Origin: CAZBME01 sp964645835
Lineage (GTDB): Bacteria > Desulfobacterota > Syntrophia > Syntrophales > UBA8958
NCBI GenBank assembly: GCA_964645835.1
Contig: CAZYDG010000060.1
Coordinates: forward strand, 1-64,000
Length of the DNA: 64,000 nt
Direction: 5' to 3'
Shown: piece by piece, positions 45,630-54,763 of the stretch
Numbering within the stretch: position 1 is the stretch's first letter
Layout: the number at the start of each line of letters is the position of its first letter
The notes under the pieces: generated by a model
Databases searched by the model: none
What the model was told of the DNA's origin: nothing
The model's input: the letters and a program-made list of their open reading frames with translations, nothing else
Made by a program: the position numbers and the translations under genes

Positions 45630-48283
45630 ACAACGAACAAATACAATTAATTTTAGACTCAAAGAAGAAATTGATCGACGAGTTCGATCTACCGGCAATT
45701 GTCAGGAAAAGCGAAGAAGAAGGCGGCTGCGGCGTTGTCGGGTTCTGCTGCACTGAGCCGGTTCCGGGCAAGCATATCTATGAGCCGTCAAAGCAGATGC
45801 ACAACCGGGGAAACGGGAAAGGCGGCGGGATAGCCGCGGTTGGGTTCGTTCCGGAGCAGATGGGCGTCAGCCGGGAAATCCTGGAAGACCATTATATGCT
45901 GCACATCGCCTTTCTGGAGCCGGACGTCAAGGATGCTGTGGAGGAAAGCTTTATTAAGCCCCATTTTGATGTTGTCGCATCCCGGATGCTCGATACTGTT
46001 GATGACTGGAAAACGATTCCGGGTCTTGAGGTGAAACCTCCCGATGTGTGCCGCTATTTTGCCCGGGTCAAAAAAGATGTCCTTGACCGTTTTATCCTTG
46101 AGCATAAGCTTCAGGATCTCGACCGCCGGGAAGCGGAAGATGAGTATGTAAATCAGAACAGCTTCAAGCTGAACCAGGTATTTTATTCGGCAATAGGTGA
46201 CAAAAGGGCCTTCGTTCTGTCACACGGCCGCAACATCATGATTCTCAAAGTGGTCGGATTCGCCGAATCGATAGTCGACTACTATAAGATCAGGGACCTT
46301 TCGGCCCATGTCTGGATTGCCCACCAGCGTTTTCCGACCAAGGGCCGCGTCTGGCATCCCGCCGGCGCCCATCCCTTTACGGGCATTAATATCGCACTTG
46401 TCCACAACGGGGATTTTGCAAACTACCATTCCGTATGCGAACACCTGCTGCAGCGCCACATCCGGCCTCAATTTCTCACGGACACAGAGGTCTCGGTCCT
46501 TCTTTTCGACTTGTTGAGCCGGACTTACCACTATTCCCTCGAGCACATCATCGAGGCTCTGGCGCCAACGTCCGAGTTGGATTTCGATCGCCTTCCGGAA
46601 GCGAAAAAGGAGCTCTATCGGGCCATCCAGGCCACTCATATTCATGGTTCCCCGGACGGGCCCTGGTTCTTTATCATCGCCCGGAACAACGTAGCCGATG
46701 AACAACTCCAGCTTTTGGGTATTACGGATACAGCAATGCTTCGCCCCCAGGTCTTCGCCTTTTGCGACGGCGAGGTTCAGGTCGGGCTCATCGCTTCGGA
46801 GAAGCAGGCCATCGATGCTACGCTTCTCAGTCTCTCCAAGGACGACATCCGCATATGTCCCGTAGCCGACCGCTACTGGAATGCACGCGGGGGAAGTCAT
46901 ACAGACGGCGGCGCTTTCATTTTCAACCTCAAGAGAGACGAGTCGGGGCGGATGCGGATGATCTGCACCGATAAATTCGGCAAACCCATTACGCTGCCTA
47001 AGGGTACGGAGCCTTACGATTTTGCGTCGGAAACCTATCTGCAGCATAAAATCAAACCTGCCATCGAGCAGAAGATCAAGGGATTTGCAGAAACCGATGC
47101 CAATGGTCTGTACAAGTTTCTCCGCGACCACATTGCCGCCTGGAGCTACGACGATATTCGTGCCGTCTGCCGCATGATAACCGACAGCGCCAAAAATTCG
47201 AATACAACCGAAATAGCGATCAAAGCATTGACCATGCTCAACGATTACCATTATCCGACAGGTGTGAAGAAGCGAAGCCATCTTCTGCACATTCTGAGAG
47301 GCGAGCTTGCAAGGCTTTTTAAAGGGTTGCCCCGCCTCGACAAGGACCTGGATACTCCCGGCAATGGCTACCGGTTGATTGACTTTGACAGCCGCGGCGC
47401 CTTGCGGGCTCCGAAGCAGGAAGAATCAATCCTGGTCATCGACGCTTTTGGTTTCCCCCCGGAAGGTGATCAAAGTGATGCGTCTCTCTTGATGGATGCC
47501 TACATGAAGGGTTGGCGGCAGTTTATATCCTTCGACTGCATCGGCCAGCGATACATCGGCAATGGCCTCGGGCCGGAAACCGACGATGTCGCCATTGATG
47601 TTTACGGCAGCTCGGGTGACTATCTGGCTTCCGGCATCGACGGCCTGACGATTGCGGTCCATGGTAATGCCCAGGATCAGTTGGGTCAGATCATCAAACG
47701 AGGGAAATTGGTCATTTACGGCGACGTCGGTCAGACATTTCTTTACGGCGCCAAGGGTGGAGCAATATATGTCATGGGAAATGCAGCGGGGAGGCCATTG
47801 ATCAACTCAGTCGGGAAGCCGCGAGTGGTCATCAACGGGACATGCCTCGACTTTTTGGGTGAGTCTTTCATGGCCGGCGATCCCCATAACGATGGCGGTT
47901 TCGTTGTCCTGAACGGCATCAGATTTGATGACGACGGCGGGCTCCTTCTGATGGATGAACCGTATCCGGGCAGTAATATATTTTCATTGGCGTCGGGTGG
48001 GGCCATCTATGTCCGGGATCCCGGCAAGACCCTCGTTGACCAGCAGCTAAACGGCGGGATGATTTTGCCGCTCTCCAAGAAAGACTGGGAACTCATTTTC
48101 CCCTACCTGGAAGAGAATGAGCGGCTCTTCAATGTCAAAATTGATGATTTGTTGAGAGTGAACGGAAAGAAACGAAGCCCGCAAAATGTTTATCGGAAGG
48201 TCGTACCGTTTGTCGCGGGAGTGGCAGCCGAAAGTTATGACGATGAGTTTATCAATGAAGAATTTTTAGAAGATGAGGCATAG
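45626..48283 (+). CDS. Fused class II amidotransferase and GXGXG glutamate-synthase subunit
   Basis: An 885-residue fusion. The N-terminal class II glutamine amidotransferase places its likely nucleophile at C35 (GGCGVVGF), implying a 34-residue propeptide. Supporting residues are HNRGNGKGGG, AHQRFPTKG, GAHPF and VHNGDFANY. A middle region (about 430-610) has no clear match. The C-terminal GXGXG beta-helix (about 630-810) reads YIGNGLGPETDD, GKLVIYGDVGQTFLYGAKGG and GNAAGRPLINSVG. It completes a glutamate synthase split differently from the upstream operon. The start overlaps the previous stop by 4 bases. Confidence 0.85.
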   Translation: MNNEQIQLILDSKKKLIDEFDLPAIVRKSEEEGGCGVVGFCCTEPVPGKHIYEPSKQMHNRGNGKGGGIAAVGFVPEQMGVSREILEDHYMLHIAFLEPDVKDAVEESFIKPHFDVVASRMLDTVDDWKTIPGLEVKPPDVCRYFARVKKDVLDRFILEHKLQDLDRREAEDEYVNQNSFKLNQVFYSAIGDKRAFVLSHGRNIMILKVVGFAESIVDYYKIRDLSAHVWIAHQRFPTKGRVWHPAGAHPFTGINIALVHNGDFANYHSVCEHLLQRHIRPQFLTDTEVSVLLFDLLSRTYHYSLEHIIEALAPTSELDFDRLPEAKKELYRAIQATHIHGSPDGPWFFIIARNNVADEQLQLLGITDTAMLRPQVFAFCDGEVQVGLIASEKQAIDATLLSLSKDDIRICPVADRYWNARGGSHTDGGAFIFNLKRDESGRMRMICTDKFGKPITLPKGTEPYDFASETYLQHKIKPAIEQKIKGFAETDANGLYKFLRDHIAAWSYDDIRAVCRMITDSAKNSNTTEIAIKALTMLNDYHYPTGVKKRSHLLHILRGELARLFKGLPRLDKDLDTPGNGYRLIDFDSRGALRAPKQEESILVIDAFGFPPEGDQSDASLLMDAYMKGWRQFISFDCIGQRYIGNGLGPETDDVAIDVYGSSGDYLASGIDGLTIAVHGNAQDQLGQIIKRGKLVIYGDVGQTFLYGAKGGAIYVMGNAAGRPLINSVGKPRVVINGTCLDFLGESFMAGDPHNDGGFVVLNGIRFDDDGGLLLMDEPYPGSNIFSLASGGAIYVRDPGKTLVDQQLNGGMILPLSKKDWELIFPYLEENERLFNVKIDDLLRVNGKKRSPQNVYRKVVPFVAGVAAESYDDEFINEEFLEDEA

Positions 48284-48366
48284 CCGTTGTCACCGGCCGA
48301 TAGACAAACGCGCCGGGCATCTTGAAATTCCAATTATTTAACGATCCGGAAGAACAGATAAAACAT

Positions 48367-48936
48367 ATGGCAATTAAAATTAAAAGACAAGCCACAGGCC
48401 GAGGGATCATCGATCAGGTAATCGAGATATCGGGGATTGACATCAACCGCTGCCTGCAATGCAAGAAGTGCACAAACGGATGTCCCGTATCGGGATTCAC
48501 CTCGCTGTCTCCATCGGAAATTATCAAAAGGTTGCAATTGGGGGCCGGGGAAGAACTGCTGGACAATGAAATTATCTGGACCTGTGTCTCCTGCGCCACC
48601 TGTTTCAGCCGCTGCCCCATGGAAATCAATATGGCAGACGTCATGGATGCCCTGCGTGTACTGGCGGCAGAGAAGGGCGCCGCAACACCGGAGGGAAACA
48701 TGCCCCTTATGAATAAAATCCTGTTGGGAACCATTAAGACCTTCGGGCGAACTTACGACCTTGGGGCCATGGCTCTTTACAAAGCAGGCACATCATCTTA
48801 CGGGAAAGACCTGGATAAACTCCCTATGATCTTAGGCAAAGGGAAAATCGCACTTTTGCCACCCAGCGGAGCCGACAAGAAAGCGGTGAAGCGGATATTC
48901 AATAACCTAGAGAAAACAAGGAAGAAGTCAACATGA
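48367..48936 (+). CDS. hdrC: Heterodisulfide reductase subunit C-type protein
   Basis: A 189-residue ferredoxin-type protein with two 4Fe-4S motifs, CLQCKKCTNGCP and CVSCATCFSRCP, in the standard HdrC layout (IKIKRQATGRGIIDQVIEISG at the front). HdrC links HdrA and HdrB. An in-frame TTG 45 bases upstream is an alternative start with no better ribosome site. The stop overlaps the hdrB start by 4 bases. Confidence 0.9.
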   Translation: MAIKIKRQATGRGIIDQVIEISGIDINRCLQCKKCTNGCPVSGFTSLSPSEIIKRLQLGAGEELLDNEIIWTCVSCATCFSRCPMEINMADVMDALRVLAAEKGAATPEGNMPLMNKILLGTIKTFGRTYDLGAMALYKAGTSSYGKDLDKLPMILGKGKIALLPPSGADKKAVKRIFNNLEKTRKKST

Positions 48937-49811
48937 AATACGCCTATTTTCCGGGGTGTTCAGCGGAATCGACGGCCCGCGACCTGTACCTGTCAACCCT
49001 GGCCGTCGCACGGGCGCTGGGGATGGAATTTGCCGAACCCGAAGCGTGGTCCTGTTGCGGCACTACCATGGCCCATCAGGTGAATCACGATCTCTCCCTC
49101 TCCCTGGCCGCCGCGAACCTGTCGAAGGTGAAGGCAATGGGGCTGGACATGGTTGTCAGCTGCGCCTCTTGTTATAGCCGGATGAAGATCGCCAACCACG
49201 AAATATCCACCAACCCGAAGAAACGGGAATCCGTTACAGCCGCTTTGGGAAAGGTTTACGACGGCACCGTGAAGGTTCGCCATTTTGTGGATATCGTCAT
49301 GGAGGATATCGGGGTTTCCGCCTTCAAGAAGGCACTGACCCACACCCTCGGGGGGCTGAAGGTGGCTCCGTATTACGGATGTCTTATGTCGCGTCCGCCG
49401 GAGGTTGCGGGGCTCGACGACACGGAAAATCCCGTTTACATGGATCGTCTTATCGACGCTATGGGCGGCGTTGCCCTCGACTGGCCCCACAAGGTGGAAT
49501 GTTGCGGCGGTTCTTTGACACTCACCCGTTCGGACCTCGTCGTCAATCTATCCGAAGCGGTCATCGCCATGGCCAAGGAATCCGGAGCCGAGTGTATTGC
49601 CGTGGCTTGCCCCATGTGCCAGATCAACCTGGATATGCGGCAGGAGGATATCTTCAAGGCTACGGGCAGGCGCTACAACATGCCGATTATCTATATTACA
49701 CAACTAATGGGATCGTGTCTCGGCATGTCGAACGATGCCCTCGGACTAAACAAACTGGTCGTTTCGCCTCAAACGGCGATGAAATCCGTCCGGTCATCGA
49801 TAAGGTCATGA
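48933..49811 (+). CDS. hdrB: Heterodisulfide reductase subunit B-type protein
   Basis: A 292-residue protein with two cysteine-rich CCG domains. The first includes YFPGCS, WSCCGTTMAHQ and CASCYSRM; the second includes YYGCLMSRP, VECCGGSLTLTR and ACPMCQIN. HdrB holds the unusual non-cubane Fe-S clusters that cleave the CoM-CoB disulfide in methanogens. In bacteria with MetFV the real acceptor differs. Overlaps on both sides (ATGA) show tight coupling with hdrC and hdrA. Confidence 0.92.
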   Translation: MKYAYFPGCSAESTARDLYLSTLAVARALGMEFAEPEAWSCCGTTMAHQVNHDLSLSLAAANLSKVKAMGLDMVVSCASCYSRMKIANHEISTNPKKRESVTAALGKVYDGTVKVRHFVDIVMEDIGVSAFKKALTHTLGGLKVAPYYGCLMSRPPEVAGLDDTENPVYMDRLIDAMGGVALDWPHKVECCGGSLTLTRSDLVVNLSEAVIAMAKESGAECIAVACPMCQINLDMRQEDIFKATGRRYNMPIIYITQLMGSCLGMSNDALGLNKLVVSPQTAMKSVRSSIRS

Positions 49812-52800
49812 ACATGGAAAAAAGTAAGAAGAAAAAGAAGATTGGCGCCGTCCTCGTTCAGGGCGGGGGTATAGCCGGTGTCCAGGCTTCCCTCGATCTG
49901 GCTAATTCCGGTTTCAAGGTCTATCTGGTTGAAAGTTCTGCCGCTATCGGCGGTATGATGGCCCATCTGGACAAAACCTTTCCTACCGGCGATTGTGCCA
50001 CTTGTATTGTCTCCCCCAAGCTGGTCGAGTGCGCCCGCAATCTCAATATCGAAATCCACACCCTTTCCAAGCTCGAGAAGCTGGAGGGCACGCCGGGAAA
50101 TTTCAAGGCCTATGTTAAAAAATCCCCCCGCTATATAAACGAGAAGATCTGCAACGATTGCGGGGATTGCACCAAGGCCTGTCCAGTAGAAATCGATGAC
50201 GCTTACAACCGCGAACTGGGAAAAAGGAAGGTCATCCAGAAATATTCCGCCCAGGCTATACCGAACAAGCCTGCCATCCTTAAACTGGGCCATTCTCCGT
50301 GCAAGATGAAATGCCCCGCCAATATCAATGTCCAGGGCTACATTCAATTGATCAAGAAGAAGGAATATGTGAAGGCGGCAGACCTCATTCGGGAGAGAAA
50401 TCCGCTCGCCGCTATCTGCGGCCGGGTTTGCCCTGCGCCGTGTGAGGATGCCTGCACCCGTGGGAACGTGGATGCACCGCTTGCCATACGCCAGCTCAAA
50501 CGGTTCGCCGTGGACCAGGAAATCGCCATGGTAAAATCAGGCGAAATTGCGCTTCCGGAGGAGAAAACCCCTGAGGCCGGCGCTGTGAAAGTTGCCATTA
50601 TCGGGGCGGGACCTGCCGGTCTCACCGCGGCCGGCGATCTTGCAGACCGGGGTTTTGCCGTAACCATCTATGAATCATCACCTGACGCCGGCGGCATGCT
50701 CCGCTGGGGTATTCCGGCCTACCGCCTTCCCAAAGACATCCTGGACTACGAGGTGGAACTCATCCGGAGAAAAGGCGTTAAAATCGTTTTGAACTGCCGC
50801 ATAGGCACTGATAAGACAATTGCGCAGCTGCAGGAGGAAAACGCCGCTGTCTTCATCAGTGCCGGGGCCCAAGTGAGCAGGAAGCTCGGGGTTCCCGGCG
50901 AAGACAAGACCGGTGTCGATTACGGTGTGGAATTTCTGAAACAGGCCGGAAGTGAAAACAAGCCCCGCGTCGGCAAACATGTCGTTGTCATCGGGGGCGG
51001 AAACGTTGCAGTCGATGTGGCCCGAACGGCCCTCCGCCTCGGGGCGGCCCAGGTCGAGCTGGTTTCCCTGGAGGCGCGCGATGAGATGCCTGCTTACAAA
51101 GAAGAGATCGAGGCGACCCTTGCCGAGGGTATTAAGATAGTAAACAGCTGGGGGCCGAACCGGATGATCGGTGACGAAACCGTTACCGCCATCGAGTTGA
51201 AAGAGTGCAGCCGCGTCTTTGATGAGAATGGCCGTTTCAACCCCGTCTATAATCCATCGAATTTAAAAACCATCAATGCCGACCAGATCATCGTTGCCAT
51301 CGGTCAGGCGGTCCATGGCGACCTCATCGACCACTGCAGCATAGGCGTGCAGCGGGGCTGCTTCATGGCCGATCCAGAGACGCTTTCGTCATCCGTTCCG
51401 GGAATATTTGCCGGCGGCGACAACGCCTCCGGTCCGGCGAGTGTCATCCAGGCCGTGGCTGCGGGGAAGAGGGCCGCCGAATCGATCGAACGTTATGTAA
51501 ATGGGAAGGACCTCCATGGGGAACGTTTTACCGATACATTGAAACCCCTGCCGGATGACCTCCTCCCCTCCACGACGGATGTAGAAAAGAAAAAACGGGC
51601 TGAAGCGTCGGTACTTTCCACTGGCGAACGGACGGGTAATTTCCGGGAGATCGAAGGGGGATTTTCCGTGGAAGAGGCCCTGGCAGAGGCCGAACGTTGC
51701 CTCAACTGCGCCCAGTGTTCCGAATGTATGGCTTGCGTAGCCGCTTGCGACAAGAAGGCCGTTGATCATACCATGACGGAAGAGATCATCACCCTTGATG
51801 TCGGTTCGGTCATCCTGACGCCTGGATTCGAAGAATTCGACGCCAAACGCAAGGGTGAATATGGGTTCGGCCGATACAGGAACGTTCTGACGAGCGTCCA
51901 GTTCGAAAGGATGCTTTCGGCCGCAGGCCCCTTCGCCGGACATATCGTCCGCCGGGACGACGGCAAGGAAGCCAAAAAAATCGCCTGGATACAATGCGCG
52001 GGGTCTCGCGATACCAAAGCGGGGAATCCGTACTGTTCTTCCATCTGCTGTATGGCGACAACCAAACAGGCCCTTGTTGCCAGCGAACATACGGCAGGCC
52101 TTCAGGCCACGATTTTCAATATGGATATTCGGGCCTTCGGGAAAGACTTTGACCAGTATTATGAACGGGCCCGAAGCCGCGACAATATCGAATTTATCAA
52201 GAGCATGCCCTCCCGCATCATCCAGGTTCCGGGCTCGCAGGATGTCCGTGTGCGCTATACGGACGAGCATTTCAAGCAGGTGGAACGCGATTTTGACCTC
52301 ATTGTTCTGGCCGTGGGCCTTGATCCCAAACCGGTGATCTCCGAGAGCATGGCCCACTTGGGTATCGAACTGAATGAGTACGGCTTCTGCAAGACAAGCC
52401 GTTTTCTTCCCCTGGAGACGTCATTGCCCGGCGTTTTCGTCGCAGGCGCATTCCAGGAACCGAAAGATATCCCGGAGACCGTAACCCAGGCGAGCGCCGC
52501 TGCCTCCATGTCCATGGAACTTCTGGCGTCGGCAAGAAATACCCTCATCACGGAGAAGACCTATCCCCTGGAGCATGATGTCGGCGACGACGAACCGCGG
52601 ATCGGCGTCTTTGTCTGCCATTGCGGGATCAATATCGCGGGTACGGTGGATGTTGAAAAAGTGACCGAGGCTATCTCGCATGACCCCCATGTCGTGGTGG
52701 CCTCCCACACAATGTATACCTGTTCGGACGCGAGCCTCTCCGAAATCAAGAAACGAATCGAAGAGTACCGGCTGAACCGTGTGGTCGTTGCGTCATGTAC

Positions 52801-54298
52801 GCCCCGCACCCACGAGCCCCTCTTCCGCGAGACCTTGCGCGAGTCCGGATTGAATCCCTACCTATTTGAACTGGCAAACATAAGAGACCAATGTTCATGG
52901 GTCCACTCCCTGGAACCCGGGGACGCCACATTAAAAGCCATTGAACTCGTCCGCATGTCAATTGCCCGCTCACGCTTACTAAAGCCCCTTTCCGGTGAAT
53001 CCCTGGCAATCCTGCAGGACGGCCTGGTCATCGGTGGCGGGTTGAGCGGCATGACCGCCGCCCTGTCCCTGGCCGATCAGGGCTTCCGGGTGTCGCTCGT
53101 TGAAAAATCGGGCGTCCTGGGCGGGCAGGCGCGAAACGTTTATACCATCCTTGAAGGCAATGAAACGGCCGGCTTAATTGCCGATCTTCTCGACCGTATA
53201 AAGAACCACCGGAATATCACCGTTCATCTTAACAGCGATGTGGTTAAAGTGAGTGGCCACATCGGGAAATTCACGGTGACGATCTCCGAGCGGAAAAAGG
53301 GGAAAGGCGCGGGAGAAATGACCAAAACAGACATTTCCTGCGGCGCCATCATTGCGGCAACAGGGGCGGAACCGGCGAAAGCATCCGGGTTCCTCTACGG
53401 CGAGGCCGAAAATGTCCTGACCCAAAGCGAACTGGAAAAACTCCTTCATGAAGGAAAGTTTGACGGCCGCGGCAAGAACGTCGTCATGATTCAATGCGTC
53501 GGCTCGCGCAATGAGGAGCATCCCTATTGCAGCCGTATCTGCTGCTCCATGGCGGTGAAGAACGCTCTCAGCATCAAGAAGCGGAATCCCGACGCGAACA
53601 TATACATTCTTTACCGGGACATGAGGACCTACGGTTTCCGGGAGAAGTACTACCAGATGGCCCGCGATGCTGGTGTAGTTTTTATCCGGTACAATGAAGA
53701 AAATCCGCCGGTTGTCTCTCATGAAAACGGTCTTCTTGTTTCCGTTGACAGCCCCGACGTTAATGACCGGGTGGAAATCGAGGCCGATCAGGTTGTCTTG
53801 AGTACCGGAATCTCCGCGCCTGCCGCAAACAGGCAACTTTCGGATATGCTCAAACTGCAGGTCAATGCCGACGGATTCTTCCTGGAAGCCCATGTGAAGC
53901 TAAGACCCGTTGATTTCGCTACGGAGGGCATCTATCTCTGCGGTCTGGCCCATTCTCCGAAGATGATCGATGAGAATATTTCCCAGGCCCGAGCCGCTGC
54001 TTCGCGAGCGGCAACCGTCCTGTCCAAGACACACCTGGATGTCGGCGCCGAAGTTTCCGAGGTCAATCAGGACAAGTGCATTTCCTGCATGACTTGTGTT
54101 CATGTCTGTCCCTATGGCGCGCCCTTTGCGAACGTCGATAACAAAGGGGAAATCACGGCGGCGAAATGCATGGGCTGCGGTATTTGCGCTGCCGAATGCC
54201 CCGCCTGCGCGATTCAACTCAACCATTTCGAATCCCGGCAGTTCAGTGCCATGCTCGACGATCTGTTGGAGCACGGCATAACCGCCGGCTGTAATTAA
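49808..54298 (+). CDS. hdrA: Composite HdrA with inserted GltD/NfnB-type module, 1496 residues
   Basis: A very large HdrA. Residues 10-135: a first FAD-binding GGGIAGVQASLDLANSGF and ferredoxin motif C115-C125. 160-565: a GltD/NfnB-type NAD(P)H:FAD oxidoreductase (CKMKCPANI, CGRVCPAPCEDAC, VAIIGAGPAGLTAAG, VVVIGGGNVAVDVA, FAGGDNASGP). 630-650: another ferredoxin motif. 660-910: the remainder of the first HdrA core (IQCAGSRD, CSSICCMATTKQA). 930-1410: a second HdrA unit (FVCHCGINIAGTVDVEKV, VIGGGLSGMTAALSLA, IQCVGSRNEEHPYCSRICC). 1424-1470: two ferredoxin motifs. It likely bifurcates electrons through FAD, with its own pyridine-nucleotide site. The start at 49808 overlaps the hdrB stop as ATGA. 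Confidence 0.92.
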   Translation: MNMEKSKKKKKIGAVLVQGGGIAGVQASLDLANSGFKVYLVESSAAIGGMMAHLDKTFPTGDCATCIVSPKLVECARNLNIEIHTLSKLEKLEGTPGNFKAYVKKSPRYINEKICNDCGDCTKACPVEIDDAYNRELGKRKVIQKYSAQAIPNKPAILKLGHSPCKMKCPANINVQGYIQLIKKKEYVKAADLIRERNPLAAICGRVCPAPCEDACTRGNVDAPLAIRQLKRFAVDQEIAMVKSGEIALPEEKTPEAGAVKVAIIGAGPAGLTAAGDLADRGFAVTIYESSPDAGGMLRWGIPAYRLPKDILDYEVELIRRKGVKIVLNCRIGTDKTIAQLQEENAAVFISAGAQVSRKLGVPGEDKTGVDYGVEFLKQAGSENKPRVGKHVVVIGGGNVAVDVARTALRLGAAQVELVSLEARDEMPAYKEEIEATLAEGIKIVNSWGPNRMIGDETVTAIELKECSRVFDENGRFNPVYNPSNLKTINADQIIVAIGQAVHGDLIDHCSIGVQRGCFMADPETLSSSVPGIFAGGDNASGPASVIQAVAAGKRAAESIERYVNGKDLHGERFTDTLKPLPDDLLPSTTDVEKKKRAEASVLSTGERTGNFREIEGGFSVEEALAEAERCLNCAQCSECMACVAACDKKAVDHTMTEEIITLDVGSVILTPGFEEFDAKRKGEYGFGRYRNVLTSVQFERMLSAAGPFAGHIVRRDDGKEAKKIAWIQCAGSRDTKAGNPYCSSICCMATTKQALVASEHTAGLQATIFNMDIRAFGKDFDQYYERARSRDNIEFIKSMPSRIIQVPGSQDVRVRYTDEHFKQVERDFDLIVLAVGLDPKPVISESMAHLGIELNEYGFCKTSRFLPLETSLPGVFVAGAFQEPKDIPETVTQASAAASMSMELLASARNTLITEKTYPLEHDVGDDEPRIGVFVCHCGINIAGTVDVEKVTEAISHDPHVVVASHTMYTCSDASLSEIKKRIEEYRLNRVVVASCTPRTHEPLFRETLRESGLNPYLFELANIRDQCSWVHSLEPGDATLKAIELVRMSIARSRLLKPLSGESLAILQDGLVIGGGLSGMTAALSLADQGFRVSLVEKSGVLGGQARNVYTILEGNETAGLIADLLDRIKNHRNITVHLNSDVVKVSGHIGKFTVTISERKKGKGAGEMTKTDISCGAIIAATGAEPAKASGFLYGEAENVLTQSELEKLLHEGKFDGRGKNVVMIQCVGSRNEEHPYCSRICCSMAVKNALSIKKRNPDANIYILYRDMRTYGFREKYYQMARDAGVVFIRYNEENPPVVSHENGLLVSVDSPDVNDRVEIEADQVVLSTGISAPAANRQLSDMLKLQVNADGFFLEAHVKLRPVDFATEGIYLCGLAHSPKMIDENISQARAAASRAATVLSKTHLDVGAEVSEVNQDKCISCMTCVHVCPYGAPFANVDNKGEITAAKCMGCGICAAECPACAIQLNHFESRQFSAMLDDLLEHGITAGCN

Positions 54299-54313
54299 AG
54301 ATAGAGGCATTTT

Positions 54314-54763
54314 ATGAGTAACGAAAGTTTTGAACCACTGCTTATCGCCTTCTGCTGCCAGTACTGTTCCTATTCCGCCGCGGATCTGGCCGGTTCCATG
54401 CGACTGCAGTATCCCCCGAATGTGCGGATCGTCAGAACACCCTGCACGGGCAGGCTGGAAGTCGAGTTTTTCATGAAGGCCTTCGAAAAGGGCGCCGACG
54501 GCATTCTCGTTGCGGGCTGTTTGGAAGGCGGTTGCCATTTTACGGAAGGTAATCTCATGGCCAAAGGCCGGGTCGGCTATACGCGGAAATTCCTCGACGA
54601 AGCCGGTCTGGAGGAGGAGCGTATCCGCATGATCAACATTTCGGCGGCCCAGGCCAGGCCTTTTGTCGATTATATCAACGAGATGCTTGCCGTCCTAAAA
54701 AATCTCGGGCCAAGCCCGTTAAAAAGTGTCAACTCATCAAAAAAAGCGGAGATTAGGATATGA
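54314..54763 (+). CDS. mvhD: MvhD-type Fe-S electron-transfer subunit
   Basis: A 149-residue protein of the MvhD/FlpD family: LIAFCCQYCSYSAADLAG, RIVRTPCTGRLEVEFFMKAFEKGADGILVAGC split by typical residues, then GGCHFTEGN. It follows hdrA by 16 bases and overlaps metV by 4, the classical position for the subunit that links HdrA with its redox partner. A paralogue lies at the other end of the cluster. Confidence 0.92.
   Translation: MSNESFEPLLIAFCCQYCSYSAADLAGSMRLQYPPNVRIVRTPCTGRLEVEFFMKAFEKGADGILVAGCLEGGCHFTEGNLMAKGRVGYTRKFLDEAGLEEERIRMINISAAQARPFVDYINEMLAVLKNLGPSPLKSVNSSKKAEIRI

Noticed and set aside
46220..47290. 356-codon minus-strand open frame
   Set aside because: Antisense shadow of the 885-residue amidotransferase/GXGXG gene, with no domain signature and no ribosome site.
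49379..49807. N-terminal extension of HdrA through the hdrB gene
   Set aside because: The extra 143 residues are arginine/glycine-rich and unlike HdrA; the ATG overlapping the hdrB stop gives the family N-terminus.
51389..52357. 322-codon minus-strand open frame
   Set aside because: Lies wholly within hdrA; no recognisable motif.
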